Source: Umbilicaria muhlenbergii (lineage: Eukaryota > Ascomycota > Lecanoromycetes > Umbilicariales > Umbilicariaceae). From it: 64,000 nt of DNA. Below are positions 1 to 12,184 of this stretch, one piece after another. The DNA is taken from assembly GCA_000611775.1 (NCBI GenBank), contig KK106981.1, forward strand, positions 10,133,183-10,197,182, given 5' to 3'. Positions within the stretch are counted from its first letter, which is position 1. Each line of letters opens with the position of its first letter. A model generated the notes under the pieces. The model did not search any database and was not told the origin of the DNA. It saw only the letters and a list, made by a program, of their open reading frames with translations. The translations under genes and the position numbers were made by a program.

Positions 1-544
1 GTCTTCGGGGTACTGGGAATCACCAATGACCCCAGCATTTTCACCCCGTTTCTCTGGCCCTCCGCAGTTACCTGTACAATATCATCGTGACATTGGTGGG
101 GCCTTTACCCCTTTCGGTGGTCTTAGACAAGATCCCGGCTGGCCACAGCGCTCAGCGTCCTTTGGCCAAGTCGAAGATCTTCAACATAACTACCAGAACC
201 TCTACCAGCACCCGTCCCAGGTCGATTACCGCCGCCGTACGACATATATGCCTCCACCATCTCTGCAGAATAGCGGCAACTCTTCGAATGCTTCCATGAC
301 CGAAGCACCACCAGCCCCTGTTTCGGCATCGTTGGGGAATCAAGGTATCAATCAGCTTGGATTCCCCAACTGGACTGCTGTTTCCGGTCCAGCCGTTCTT
401 GGCCACTCGCCAATGAACAAGACTCCCGAGTACGGTGGTTGGAATTCGGACACTGGTCAGTTGGCAAAAGTGCAAGAAGAGGAGGCAGGAGCCCACTTTG
501 GCGGAGATCACACTGTAATGTACTCCCGTGCTGGACATCATTAA
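1..544 (+). CDS. C-terminal part of an unidentified disordered protein, probably a transcription regulator
   Basis: An open frame enters from the left edge (codons start at base 2) and ends at the stop at 542-544, so about 180 C-terminal residues are visible. The segment is rich in Pro, Ser, Gly, Gln and Asn, with no folded domain, membrane segment or signal. Short motifs such as YWESPMTPAFSP, FGGLRQDPGW and LAKVQEEE look like constrained islands in a disordered tail. Fungal C2H2 zinc-finger factors often end this way, so a transcription factor is my best guess, but no zinc finger is in view. The start, any upstream introns and the DNA-binding part lie outside the window. Confidence is good that it codes, low for function. 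Confidence 0.6.
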   Translation, partial: SSGYWESPMTPAFSPRFSGPPQLPVQYHRDIGGAFTPFGGLRQDPGWPQRSASFGQVEDLQHNYQNLYQHPSQVDYRRRTTYMPPPSLQNSGNSSNASMTEAPPAPVSASLGNQGINQLGFPNWTAVSGPAVLGHSPMNKTPEYGGWNSDTGQLAKVQEEEAGAHFGGDHTVMYSRAGHH

Positions 545-3500
545 CTTCTTCCGAGACCCTTGGCAACCGTTTCGTGTGCACGCCAGGACTTTCATTCATG
601 CGGGGCCAGGAGGTTTGGCGGTCATTAGTCGGGTATTGTTGTGGACGTCAGAAATGCTAGCATCGTCCGATGGCAAACTCTAGACTGCGATCGGACGCGG
701 GAGTTGGTGGAAGAACCGGAGATCAACGGGCTGTCGCCTCAGCCTGACGACGGCCGGAACGGATTTGCAGATGGCTTCATGGGATACCTTTGGTGGCCGG
801 GGCGTTCAGAGCTGATTGATTTGTAGCACGAGCATGGGATGTGCAGTATCTTCCGACGCCCTCGAACTGTCCCTCTCATTATTTTTTCCCTTTCAATGCA
901 TCCCAAAGCGGCTTGTACCACTTTCTTAGGAGAGACATAATTCTTCCGGCGGAGCAATTTCAAGGACACAGCATTGAATGGACACTTGTGTAATTATAGG
1001 GCATATGGACTTACTGCTAGATCTCCAGTCATATAGCGGTTTGTGTTCCAAGCAACCACTGATTTTCTACAACCCTGCATTGAGTTGGTCTTGTCACCAA
1101 TTGCAGGTCCTTAACTTCTTTGGCTGGTTTGCAATACAATGACTGCTTGACAGGATAACGAACTGGCACACCATCACTCAGGTGTCGAATTTCGATACCT
1201 CGAGCAGGCGAGGGTCACTGCGCCATACGCCGACCTGACTCTGATCAGACGGACCTTGCAAAGAAGTACTGTCGGCCATCACCAACGGCAAGCCAACAAA
1301 GTTCACGACGTGTCCAACGCATGCAGCCTGTTCAGCGATGGCATCGACCCGCTCAATAATCAAACTCCGACGCAGCCAACCACACCCCAGTAAGGAGGAG
1401 CATGGATCTCCGACAGCAATCCACTGCACATAGCAGATCGATCGACCGGACACCAAACTCTGACTCGAGATGGCCGACTCTCCCCAAGGAAATAAAGTCA
1501 AACAACTCTACCAATGAAGCGCCAAAACTCCGGTGTCACCACTGCAGACGTCAAACTCATCAACACCATCCATCCAGCACCACACCCATTTCATTCCTGA
1601 CCCAGTGAACGTCACGCCTGCATCTGCAGCATCATCCACCCCCACGCGCCCCCCCAACTACGCCGCATCCGTACCTCCATCTCCTCCAGCGGACGCACCT
1701 CGCTCGAAAAGTCCATCATTCGTTCACACATGCATCCAAGGCTCCTGCACGACACCACACCCACATCTCCACACCCTCTCCCGGACAATCGGATGCCTCC
1801 CATCCCTATCGTCGGCCCCCCGCGTCTGCAGCCAAAAAAAGGCACCCCTGCGCAGCACCTGCTCTACACGCCCCAATCACAGCGCGCGCACCCGATTCGA
1901 GAGATCAAGCTCGGAGCTGCTGGCCTGCGGAGATGTCGGAAGGAAGATTTCTACACCTGCGTAAGGGGAGGATGATTGGGTGCGTTCGTGCGTTTGTGAA
2001 ATTCAGCGGGCGGTCCCGAGGATGAGGGCGGGCCGACCCAGCTGACACACGCCACTATGTTTCCGAATAGTGGGGTTGGGGGACTCGTTGCGTGCGTGAA
2101 GTATACAGACAGACGGACAGCTACCTCCCTACCTACCTACCTAACCGGGGGCTTCGAGATTTGAAGGGGGTGGGTTTGTTCTCGGGGAGAGTGTTGCTTT
2201 GCGTGAAGGCTATGCTGTGAGACAGTATAAATGTTGGATCCATGACGATGACTTGGCTGGCAACTGGCGAGCCGGAAGCTGGGATGGAGAAAGCATGAGG
2301 GCTCGAAAGGGGGGGGACGAGAACGGCGGGCATAATCATCGGACAACCTGCGTTTACATGGCAGCGCGGGCGGTAAATGGGAGGGACTTGTTGGTGGTGA
2401 TTGATGGTGTCTGTTTTTCCAGAGAATGTCGGCCTTGCAGCTTGGCATGGTATGGTGATGATTCACACGTTGATGGAAGTGAAGGACGGCCTATTTTGTT
2501 CATCGAGCGCGGCTGGTAGATCAGCCTGTACCTTCACTACCTTAGACCGGGCTCCGTACGTTCTACACTCTGAAACCTTCAAAGCTTCGCCCGTACGCTG
2601 CCTTGGGACCAATCATCCCCGCAGCTCATCCACCGTAGTATTTGCTCGATCCCAACATCACCGGTGTCCGCCCAACGCAACCCCTTTCTTGTTCCAACAC
2701 TCCTTCCGCGGGTCCTAGCCGGACACCCGGAGCAGGATCACCAACAGTTCGCGTCTGTTCAGCCGGCCCGGACGAGCAGAATCGGAGGAAATACCGCATT
2801 CCGCCCAGCTATTCAAGCCGGCGCGGACCCGACCCCTTCAATAGGTGTTTGTCTGTTGGGGCCATGTGCAGAAGGAGGCATCTGGTCGAGGAAATAAAAT
2901 GTGTCTGTTCAGCCTATGGGTGACGGTCCCACCGGAGCGGTATGGGCTTCCGTGTGTCGGTGCGTCTAGACGACGGTTCCACGAAAGAATAAAGATGGTC
3001 TCATGACCCGCCATGTCTTGTGCATCCCCAACCTGCTGATGGCCCAGTTTCCAGCCAAATGTTTCGCAGCGATCTCTCACGCGACTGTTACAGAACAACC
3101 GCATGATCCCATTCAAGTATTCTCACGTGCTGTGAGATTGTTGGTGCCCCCCGAAGCCGTTGGCTATCACGTATTCACAAGGATTTATGTGCTCAAAGCC
3201 GCAGAAGCCGACGACGTTAATGTTAGGGTTTTGGGTGTGGTAGAGAGTACCGAGTCGAGTTCCCTTAGTTCCTTCTGACGATAATGGCCTCTTTAGGGAC
3301 GATGGATGTCGAAGGGGAACAGCAAGTGGCGGTTCTGGAATCATAGCATAGATAAAGTGACGTTGATTACGATCACAGTCACTCTACTAGAGTAGACTTC
3401 CTTGACATGGTATATCTCAATAAGGGCTCCGTTAGCAAAATACACCTCCGCGAAGTTAAGACGCGGCGTATCTGTGAGACATGCGCTACCAGCGCGCGAT

Positions 3501-3904
3501 GCTTTGCCCAGAGATGCCGTGACGATAGTTCGAGCGACTGTCGGCGACTGACGGCATCGAGCGTGGTTTGAATGCTGAATCGGATCGAGCGAACGATGGA
3601 CACTGCCTCAAGAAGTAAGGTTCCTCATCTGCAAAGCTGATACGGTGCTTGAGCGGCACAAACACCCCGGCCAACTTCTGCAAGTGGTTCTGAACCCGAT
3701 GCTCCAAGCGTGATGAAGGATGAAGATGTAGGTCCTGAAAAAGAGACTTTTCAGGTGTGCGGAACTTCTGGCATCGATTCGACATGGACGGCCTTCGAAT
3801 CTGCGCACCAGAGGCGCAGTGTCGATCGATAGGTAGTGTCGATACACGATCAGTATGTGGTGGATCGGCCGCCATTAGACATTATCCCTCCCTGTGACTC
3901 CCCA
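545..3904. other. Intergenic stretch without recognisable genes
   Basis: About 3.4 kb. Short open frames occur on both strands, but none resembles a known family or has convincing splice partners. The stretch holds the 3' flank of the first gene and the 3' flank of the BLOC-1-like gene. A minus frame at 3486-3875 has protein-like composition but could not be assigned. Confidence 0.5.
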
Positions 3905-4626
3905 TCACCTCCTCCCACCTCTATCCACCCTCCTATCTAGCCCTTCCACTCTGCTTCGAAAACCCTTGACAATATCTCTGATATGCCTCACTTTGTCGAG
4001 CTCGACTTCCATCTCATCGATCTGCCGTAAAATCTCTCTGAAGCGCGCGCACTCTGCCTCTGCAGCTGCCATGGCATTACCGGCGCGTGCGGATTGTGCA
4101 GAGATGGATATCTGCGTCTGTTGGGTGAGCTGTGGACAGAGCGCGTCAGCCAGCTTCCCGTGGGTGATACAACGGTGATACAGTGGCAAACATGAGGTAA
4201 TGACAAGCCACGTGTTGCGATTGGACAAGAAAGTCCAACCACGGTAATTCAAACCACGAGGGGCTGACCGCACACAAAACCCAAATTTAAGACAGATACG
4301 GAAAACAAGTGAACAAAGGTGGAAGGACAAGACCTAAACCTACTCACCGCATCGACCCTCCCTTGTATGGCCAACATCAGTCGATCAAAATGCTGCCCCA
4401 ACGCCGACAAGCTCCCCGGATCCAGCATCAGTCTCCCCTGCCCACTAGACGCGGCACTGGTTCCTCTCGATGAGCTACTGTTCCGGGCGTTCCCTCGCCC
4501 GCGGACGGAGCTGGCGGAGGAGTGGGCTTGTAGTGCGATTGCTTGATGTTGGCGCAAGATCTGAATTTCCGCGGCGGAGAGGCCGAGTTGCGTATCCGGG
4601 ATGGAGGTGGGAAAGGAGGTGGTCAT
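3905..4626 (-). CDS. cnl1: BLOC-1 subunit CNL1-like coiled-coil protein
   Basis: Two exons on the minus strand (4348-4626 and 3905-4129) joined by a 218-nt GTGAGT...CAG intron give 167 residues. The order is a short disordered N-terminus, a conserved LGLSAAEIQILRQHQA segment, a Ser/Gly/Arg-rich linker, a segment beginning LDPGSLSALGQHFDRLM, and a C-terminal coiled coil (about residues 94-160) containing FREILRQIDEMEVELDKVRH. From family knowledge this matches the small helical subunit Cnl1 of the fungal BLOC-1 complex, which acts on endosomes and in Rab5 regulation. Length and domain order fit. The family call is from memory of the sequence pattern, so another BLOC-1/Snapin-type subunit remains possible. 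The intron is longer than most in the window. Confidence 0.6.
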
Positions 4627-7600
4627 GGAGGGTTACATGGTCTGCTCGGGGCGGTGGAAGGGGAAGAGTATTAGTTTTGAGGGAGGTCGAGGTGCAGGCG
4701 CAGTCGCAATCGCGGTAGCAGTCGCAGTTGGAGAGGGTTGGAAACCTGTAATGCCATGTGTACGGAGCGAGTGGAGGTTGGGCACCGATGTTGGGTGCAT
4801 GTAAGGCGGCGATTCTTTACGTGAAACGCGAGATTAAGGTAAGGTGAGCGTGAAACGGGCTAAGCAAGTTCGGGTTGTGGGGTATCAAGGGTCATGGGGC
4901 ATCAGTAGCGCCGTAAGTTTCCTCGACTCCGGAGCGGCCAGAATCGTCCAGGATGCAGGCAATCAGGTACTGGGACACTGCACCAGCCTCGCCAGTCTGG
5001 CCAGTGTCGAGTTTCAGTTTGATTGGTGCGTCATGAAGGGTAAGGTAACAATACTGTAATGTAATGCCCCTGAACGTTACATGCGATAAGACGACACCGT
5101 CGGCACCGTCGGCACCGTCGGGGCACGTCTGGAGAAGAGCTGATCGATCTGGACGCAAATGCACGTGCTTGGTAATAGGCTTACTGGCTATCGATAAAGC
5201 CAAAATCTCGGGGGCAGCCTCCGAACGTGTGCCGTCGGCTTTCTTGCACTGGCCCAGCCGTGACTACGGCCCAAGTCCGAGCCTTTACGCGCGGTCCGTG
5301 GCAGCGGCTTTGGCACCTCTCCTCAGTATTGGTCCGGTCTGGGTTTCAGTGTCCTCGAAAACGCGAGCCTGCGAGTGCTCCATCACGTTAGGGCTTGTCC
5401 CACCGGAACGGGTCCGGCGTGCCCACGCTTCGATGAGCCACACCAACACTGACTACCTGAAAGGGCTGGAATGCTGTCGATGGTCGCTGTGCGAGGCCAT
5501 CCTATCCGTAAGCGGATGTGACGCCTTTTGAATTCGCCAGCATTTGCTCCTTTCATCGTGCTGATCCTCGGCTGTCCCAGTGGATGCATAAGGTAAACAA
5601 AATCCATGAAAATTGCCGTCCATAGCGGCTTTCAGTAACCGATGTCAATTCGTCAACCTTGCTGGTTGGCGAAGCTGCAGGAAGCCGTCCTGTCTCCTAT
5701 TTCGTCGGCGTCGGGAAGGTGCGAGGACGCGTTGAGCGATCAATACTCGATGCTCCGCATGTGGTTGGTTGATTCGCAAGGCACATTGCAGCCAACATGG
5801 CAAAACTCAGTTGCAGCATACGAATAAAGGCTATGAGGAAAACGCCACCCGTGTTACGTATGTGAGCTGTGTATTCCCCACGATCACAAGAGCCGATGGT
5901 AACGTCAGGGGATGCCGTTTGAGGCTAGCCAAGTGTACGATTCTTGAGCGGCTGAACGAGAAATCGTCAAGCCTTGTGGTAACTGCTCCGGCTGATGGAT
6001 GTGGGACTCTATGCTTCCTGTAGCACAGCACGTTCTGGCCCCGTCGCATACTGCTCTTGGCGATGGGGGTAGGACTTATCGGTCCTTTTGCAAACATGAT
6101 TGAGAAGCTGCTTATTGTTACCTGCAGCGGTCAGGTTCAAAATAATGCCCGTGCCTTGGAAGGTAGACGTTAACTTTGTCAGATCTAGGTCAAGGTGCTC
6201 CTTCTTAAAGGAAGATAGCACTCAGACTCAACGCACAATCATTGTGGTGCTTCCAATTTGTGGAGCCATGTGTAGCTCATCAGCAGTATGATTGAAAATG
6301 TGAGGAACATATTCCTTCCCATTTAGCCCAGCAATGGCTGATCCTGTGAGAGAGTGACTAGTCGGAGTATAACTGTGAGGACGATATAGCCAAGTAGGAT
6401 AATGTGTAAAGGAAAGATAATACTAAAAACGTTCGGTACTATGATCCACACCCCACTGAACTAGCGTCAAGGCCTAAGGGTTTTCTTTTTGCGATCTGAG
6501 AAAGGGGCTACATTATGCTCCCTGTTGCAGGCATCGCACTCGGGACGGAGAGCGTGCGTATCAATCCGAACAACATACATGAGTCTGTTCACAGCTCTGA
6601 GCGCTAAATCTATCACGCACCTTACATATTGGCAATGTGAAACACTGCTGCATTGCGGCATGTGCTAGAAAGTCTTTCAGTTCAGTTGCAGAAACTTGGA
6701 TCTCACTTCTCAACTGCTTTGCAGTGCCGTTCACGTAATAACACGGGAGAACGTCGTGCATCCGAAACCTCGCCTGCATCATGTAGCTTTCCTATCGACA
6801 ACACGTTCGAAGGGTGCGGAAACTGTATGGAAGAAATGGACAGTTGAACGTGTGTGCCTCGTGGAGACCCGCTGCCAGGTTATCAGTGCAAATAGATGGT
6901 GTCAAGCTTAAGGTAGGGAGAGATGTGTCAGCACTCGCTCTGCAACATGACGTTGGTGGCGAGACCCCATATTGGTCACCCGACTGGTAGGCAGTCCTTG
7001 AGTTTCGGAATGTATGCATGTGGTTGGTTGGTAGGTATGCAAACCTTTGCTGAGCACCAGACCTGCGCGAAACCCTAGAGTAACGTGCCACAGCAACACC
7101 AGAATCCCAGGGTTAGTAGGGTTGAGAACGTGAGATATTACTGGCGGGGACAACGCACCGAACTGGTGGGCAAACCGGTGGTAGAGTTTAAGGAAGTCTC
7201 GACATGATCTGCACCTCCCGCTCGATCTTAGGATGTCCAAGCGCTTGCCCCTGCTTATCCATCTTGTCGGATTCAAGACCCCGGATCCCTACGCGGATCT
7301 TATAAGATCACAGAATGTGGGAATTTGGGAGTGTTTTCAGTCTCCACAACCGTGTGTCAGGCTGTCAGCAGAGTTTGACAGTTGACAGCTGCGTGTCTAC
7401 CATGGGAGATACAGACGTGGAGTCATGCATGCACACTGCCACGAGATCGAGATTTGTAGAAGGAGAAAGGATCCGGCACTAATGCAAAAAACATCAAAAA
7501 GAACTGATCATGCATACTGAGGGCCCAAGACGAGGTGAAAATCGGTGGAGGCCGTCTATCAGAGTTTCACCAAAGTCTTTTATAAGAACCTAGCAAATGC

Positions 7601-10600
7601 GGTTTGATTCCCGTCGATAGAGCTCTGTGGGCATCCAACTCGATATCGACATAGGCTCCCATCAATGGCTCCGTCCAGGATACGCCGAGAGTACGCTATG
7701 TGCAGATATCTCCATTGGTAGAAGAGCCCATGTAAATCTTGCAAAACGTCATAAGAGACCGAGCACCCCTGAGTACCGACATACGGATCGATTATGTGGC
7801 GCTATGCTTAATATTGTGATGCCGGTCGTTGGTAACTAGAGCAGGATTCTCCGTGAATCTGAGTGCTTGGCTCCAGAGCCCGAAGCCAACCATAACAGGT
7901 CCGGTACGGCGGTACTGCTAACCTCGTATCCTGCCACCTGCTGTTGCATATTTAGGGCGGCCCTAAGCAAGGGTTAAGACCGGCTCGATGGGCACATTTG
8001 GGTCAGAACTACCAGAATCCCCTGTCTTGAACGTGTACCTAGCGGCCGCTCTCGCGCATGTAACTGTGGCACGATGTGAATCCGATAGACAGAACCTGTG
8101 ACTTGTCCCATCCACGGTGCACCGGTTTCTTCCCTGACACCGGCCGTGCGCGGAATCTGTTCACACCGAGCATCAGGTACAGCAGGGAAATTGGGAGAAG
8201 ACTGACATGTCCCGGGTTTAGGAAGCCGGCAATGATGGCCTTGGTCTTCGCAATCGTCTGTGCAGCCGCGTGAAGGAAGACGTAGTGAGAACGGCTGGTT
8301 GCAGATCCCGTCCACTACTGTCGATCGCTAACAGGGAGATAGCTTCGGATGATCTAAGATCATGCATTATTGATTATTGGCAGCGAATAGTGATGGGCGT
8401 AGACCAATTTCGAGGTCACCTTAGGAGCACAGCTAGAGCCGCTGTGGCAATCACCTTTCGTAGCCGCCGAGCGAGCCCAACATTCGATCATATGAGCCCT
8501 CTTCTTCTCTCTCGCTGTCCGTCTACCTCTGCACTTGGAGTCAGTCATCATCCAACGAGCATTCCTTCGTCGGTTGGTGCCGTATACGTAGCAGCACCTG
8601 ATCGCAATGGAGCCAGGTTGGTCTTGATCTTACGAAAGAGGGTCTCGGCCCTTGAAACGTGCGAGGCAGAGTCTCAGGATCTGCAAGTGATGTGCCGCTG
8701 TCGCGTGCAGGCGTGTATCACGATCTGGAGATTTCCCTCGGGTAGAAGCAGCTTCGCATGGCTTATTCCCTAGCTGCATGTCTGATCGCCGTTGCTTCCA
8801 ACCTCATCCCTACCTCCCTGGCGGCCTAAGGAGCCCCTCGAGCCCTCTGATGCTGCAGCTGCAAGCTTGCAGGAACGGAAAACCCATACCCCCGTGCCCT
8901 CTGCTTGTTCACCCTATTTTAGACCACTCACCATCCACCCGCGGCTCACCAATAAGGCCTGAGCAGAACAAAATGGGTCCCTGTTGCACCTGCTTCTATG
9001 CAATGTATCGTGTATCGTGTCTGACCTTACACCAATGAGACACCACGCCCGGCGTGCCGTGCCCTGCTTTGAGTTCAGCCCCGCCATGGGCCGCCAGGAT
9101 CACGGGCGATCATCGATGACCTCGGGACCGGAAAACAGTCCAGTGGATCCTCCCTGGGGGCGTGCCCGTGCCTGTTTACTCGGAGCACAGGAGCATCGGA
9201 CGAGCACGCATCAACCACGGCCCCTGCTCACACAACGCTGACTGGCTTCAGCGGGCGTTGCCGCTTGCGTACTGTACCCCAACATTGCACAATGCGTGCG
9301 GTAAGTCTGCTGCACCGTGAAAGCCATCCATCCAGAGCATCCAGATCTCCGTCTCACCTATCAACCTGGCGCACTGCTCTCTCCGGGAACCCCCCTGATA
9401 CCTGGAGATATAAAAGCATAACAGACACCGAGCATCCCCTGCGCTAGGGTTGGAATCGTTATTCCAGAAGTCTGCCACCAGCCCTCGTTCATGCAATCGT
9501 TTGCTGCACTCTGTGCAACCGAGCACTGCGCCAGGCCCGCCTGTGTCGACATCGGCATCGCCGTGCCATCTGGTCATCGCCCGCCGCCGTGGGGAGTGGC
9601 TGCTCTTCTCACTTATTCCCGTGGATCCAACGGCTCTGTATCTTCCACGGGCCTGTGCGGAACGTACCTCGGCCGCACCGCCGTCTCTGCCACAGGAATG
9701 GATGCTCGTCCCTCACGGTAGTGTCGATCAGCCGAAGCCTTTGAAGCTACCCACCGAGGTGGGCCACCCAACTCCCAGAGTCTCCTCCCTGCCACCGGCC
9801 ATCCGCCAAGCTATTTAGATTTGCGCCGGCATTAATCCTTGCTCGGCCCGCGAGTTCGACAGCAATCAGGTCTTAGCGAGGCACCGACGCAATCCATTCT
9901 CCCAAGGGTGCTGGCGTTGGGCCACCGTCTTTGAACGTTCGCAGCGCCCACCCCCCCAAGCCCCCGTCCCCCTTGCCGGCGGACCCAAGTCCTGACTCGC
10001 ACATCCCCCGTCACCCAAAGGCGATCCCCCTGCACGTCTTTGCCCTTGGACAGCGGTCCTTGCCCCAGGGTCTCCACAGCGAAGCTGCAGACCATATCAC
10101 TCTGGGCCTCCTGCGCAGCGTCCACGTACTGACTACTGCGCGGCAGCTTCTGACGGTCTCGTAGGCTCCCACTCCTTGAACCTACCCGACAGCAGCTTGG
10201 AGACCGTGATAACGGAAGCGAAGTAACAGACGCTCCTCAGCCCCTGTCCTGACGCGGTGGGGGAGAACGAGCAGCCCCGACTTGGGAACGGGGATGCGCA
10301 CCGTTTGGCCAGCCATTGGAGATTTGCCTGGGCATGGTACGAGCACGCCTGGGTGACCGCAGCAGCATTTGCACACCTTTGCAGTTGCTCATCCGGGAGG
10401 GTTGCTTCACTTAAATATCAACTCTCTCAGCCGGCCTCGGTACAATATCAGACATTCCTTCTCAGCAAGCCCATCATCAATGTCAGCGCCGTTGATCCTG
10501 CAACCTGCGAAGCCTGTAATTGCCCCCGTCGGGCTCCTAGAGAAGCGGTGGAGGTCTACATAACCTTCCTTCTCTGTATTCTGTAATTGTTCCTGAAAAT

Positions 10601-10663
10601 ACACGGCTTGTCTTCGCAGCTTCTATTCACGGGCACCTGACCAAGCGCTTTTCTCACCAAAGT
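4627..10663. other. Long gene-free region upstream of flbC
   Basis: About 6 kb with only short, mutually overlapping frames on both strands and no recognisable protein. A 9-bp tandem repeat (GGCACCGTC, three copies) lies near 5092-5121. C/T-rich sequence and a TATAAAA-like stretch near 9410-9417 lie in the last 1.3 kb. Large upstream regions are common for developmental regulators of filamentous fungi, so part of it probably serves as the flbC promoter and 5' leader. Small lineage-specific genes cannot be excluded. Confidence 0.5.
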
Positions 10664-11835
10664 ATGAATCTCTCCAACTTGGTTCATGACACCCGTCACC
10701 ACCACCACCATCCCCATTCTCAGCCTCAGTCTCAGTCTCAGCGCCAACGCCATCATCCGCACGCTCAGTCAATCCGGACTCGGCCAATTCCTCGCTTCGA
10801 TGCGCACCCAGAGATGGGATTAACGGCAAGTCCGTACAGCAGTCACCCAACCGAGAACTCAACATACACCGGCTCCCCGCAGCCTCCACCATCGCCACCT
10901 GTCGAGGACCCTAATACCAAGTGCACATTACCCTCCATCCAAAGTCTGATCGGCATGGCAGATGGATCCCCATCGACGAGTCGTGATCAGCCAGGTGAGC
11001 TCTTGAAGATTCACAGTGCAATGAGAACTTTCACTGATTGTGCCTTCCAGCTGAAGCAGAGAGGCCGTTGGCCCAATCGCAGGCACCGCAGCAAGGAGAA
11101 AGTAGCCAGCAAGCTCCAGACTACGCTTCGCAGCCATATGGTCAACCTAGTGTGAGCAACTCCAGGGCACTGCCGCCAACCCCTCCTCTACGGCCGGATT
11201 CTGGTTTTGACTGCTCCTACCAGTCCCCATCCGCGGCCTCTTCGCATTCCTCCACTTCCGCTCCATATTACGGCAGCGCTATCAACAACCTGGAACCTCA
11301 TCAGCAGCGCCAGTCTTTACAGACATCGTCTCTGAACCACCACTCTGTGCCTCCACAAGCGTCGCAATCCCCCTACGCGACATCTGCGTATGTCTCCTCG
11401 CCCAGCGCGATATCAAATTACTCGTACCCTTCGCCAAATCACCCACCTCTGCCAAGCTCTGCATTGAACTACCAACGACCGCTTCCCTCATCTTTTCCGC
11501 CACCCGGTGTTTCTGGGGCCATTAATCCTTCTGTACAGAGTGCCCACCAGAGCGAATCGCCAGTCGACCATACAAACCCTTGGCAACATCACCATTACAT
11601 TTCCCCATCCTCGTCAGCGGCCTTCGCAGGCCAATCACAAGACCGATACATCTGTCAAACCTGCAACAAAGCGTTTTCACGGCCGTCTAGCCTACGAATA
11701 CATAGCCATTCGCACACAGGAGAGAAGCCGTTTAAATGTCCGCATGGTGGATGTGGTAAGGCCTTCAGTGTAAGGAGTAACATGAAGAGACATGAGAGGG
11801 GCTGCCACGGTGGCGGAAGCCCAGGAAGTGTATAG
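10664..11835 (+). CDS. flbC: C2H2 zinc-finger transcription factor, FlbC-like
   Basis: Two exons (10664-10994, 11051-11835) around a 56-nt GTGAGC...CAG intron give 371 residues. The N-terminal two thirds are disordered: a His/Gln/Ser-rich start with HHHHHPHSQPQSQSQ, then the conserved patches LPSIQSLIGMADG and LPPTPPLRPDSGFD. The C-terminus has two C2H2 fingers: C-x2-C-x12-H-x3-H starting at YICQTCNKAFS, the linker HTGEKPFKCP, then a C-x4-C finger ending MKRHERGCH. In Aspergillus, FlbC is a nuclear activator of early conidiation genes such as brlA. The finger pair and the PPTPPLRPDSGFD patch fit that family well. A very long gene-free region lies upstream and the 3' side carries a heptamer repeat. 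Confidence 0.8.
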
Positions 11836-12107
11836 ATTGGGCGAGTTTCATGCCTGCTTTCTCATCCATACAGTTCTCACACACCGCGGTTGTAACAACG
11901 ACACGCCGACGGCTACGGACCTGTTTTCGTTCTGCCTTCCTTGTTCTCACCGCGACCCAAAAATGCTTCGACGTTCTACAATACCCCCTACTGCAGTATA
12001 CCAAGCGATTTCACAAGGGAACATTAGCGGCGTCATGGGATTCATGAGACTCTGTCGATATTTGGGCTTTTTTCCCATGCCATGAACCGAGAGCGCTGGG
12101 TCAATCA

Positions 12108-12184
12108 TATGTTCTATGTTCTTATGTTCTATGTTCTGTGTTCTATGTTCTGTGTTCTATGTTCTATGTTCTATGTTCTATGTT
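12108..12184. repeat. Heptanucleotide minisatellite, unit ATGTTCT
   Basis: About eleven units of ATGTTCT with a few variants (GTGTTCT twice, one unit with an extra T) run without interruption. It starts about 270 bp after the flbC stop. Units are 7 bp, so it would read through in rotating frames, and I see no sign that it codes. Confidence 0.9.

Noticed and set aside
3486-3875. 129-codon minus frame downstream of the BLOC-1-like gene
   Set aside because: Protein-like composition, but no recognised family and competing frames on both strands; kept out for lack of support.
5064-5531. 155-codon plus frame in the gene-free region
   Set aside because: No recognisable motif; begins in a 9-bp repeat; overlapped by other frames.
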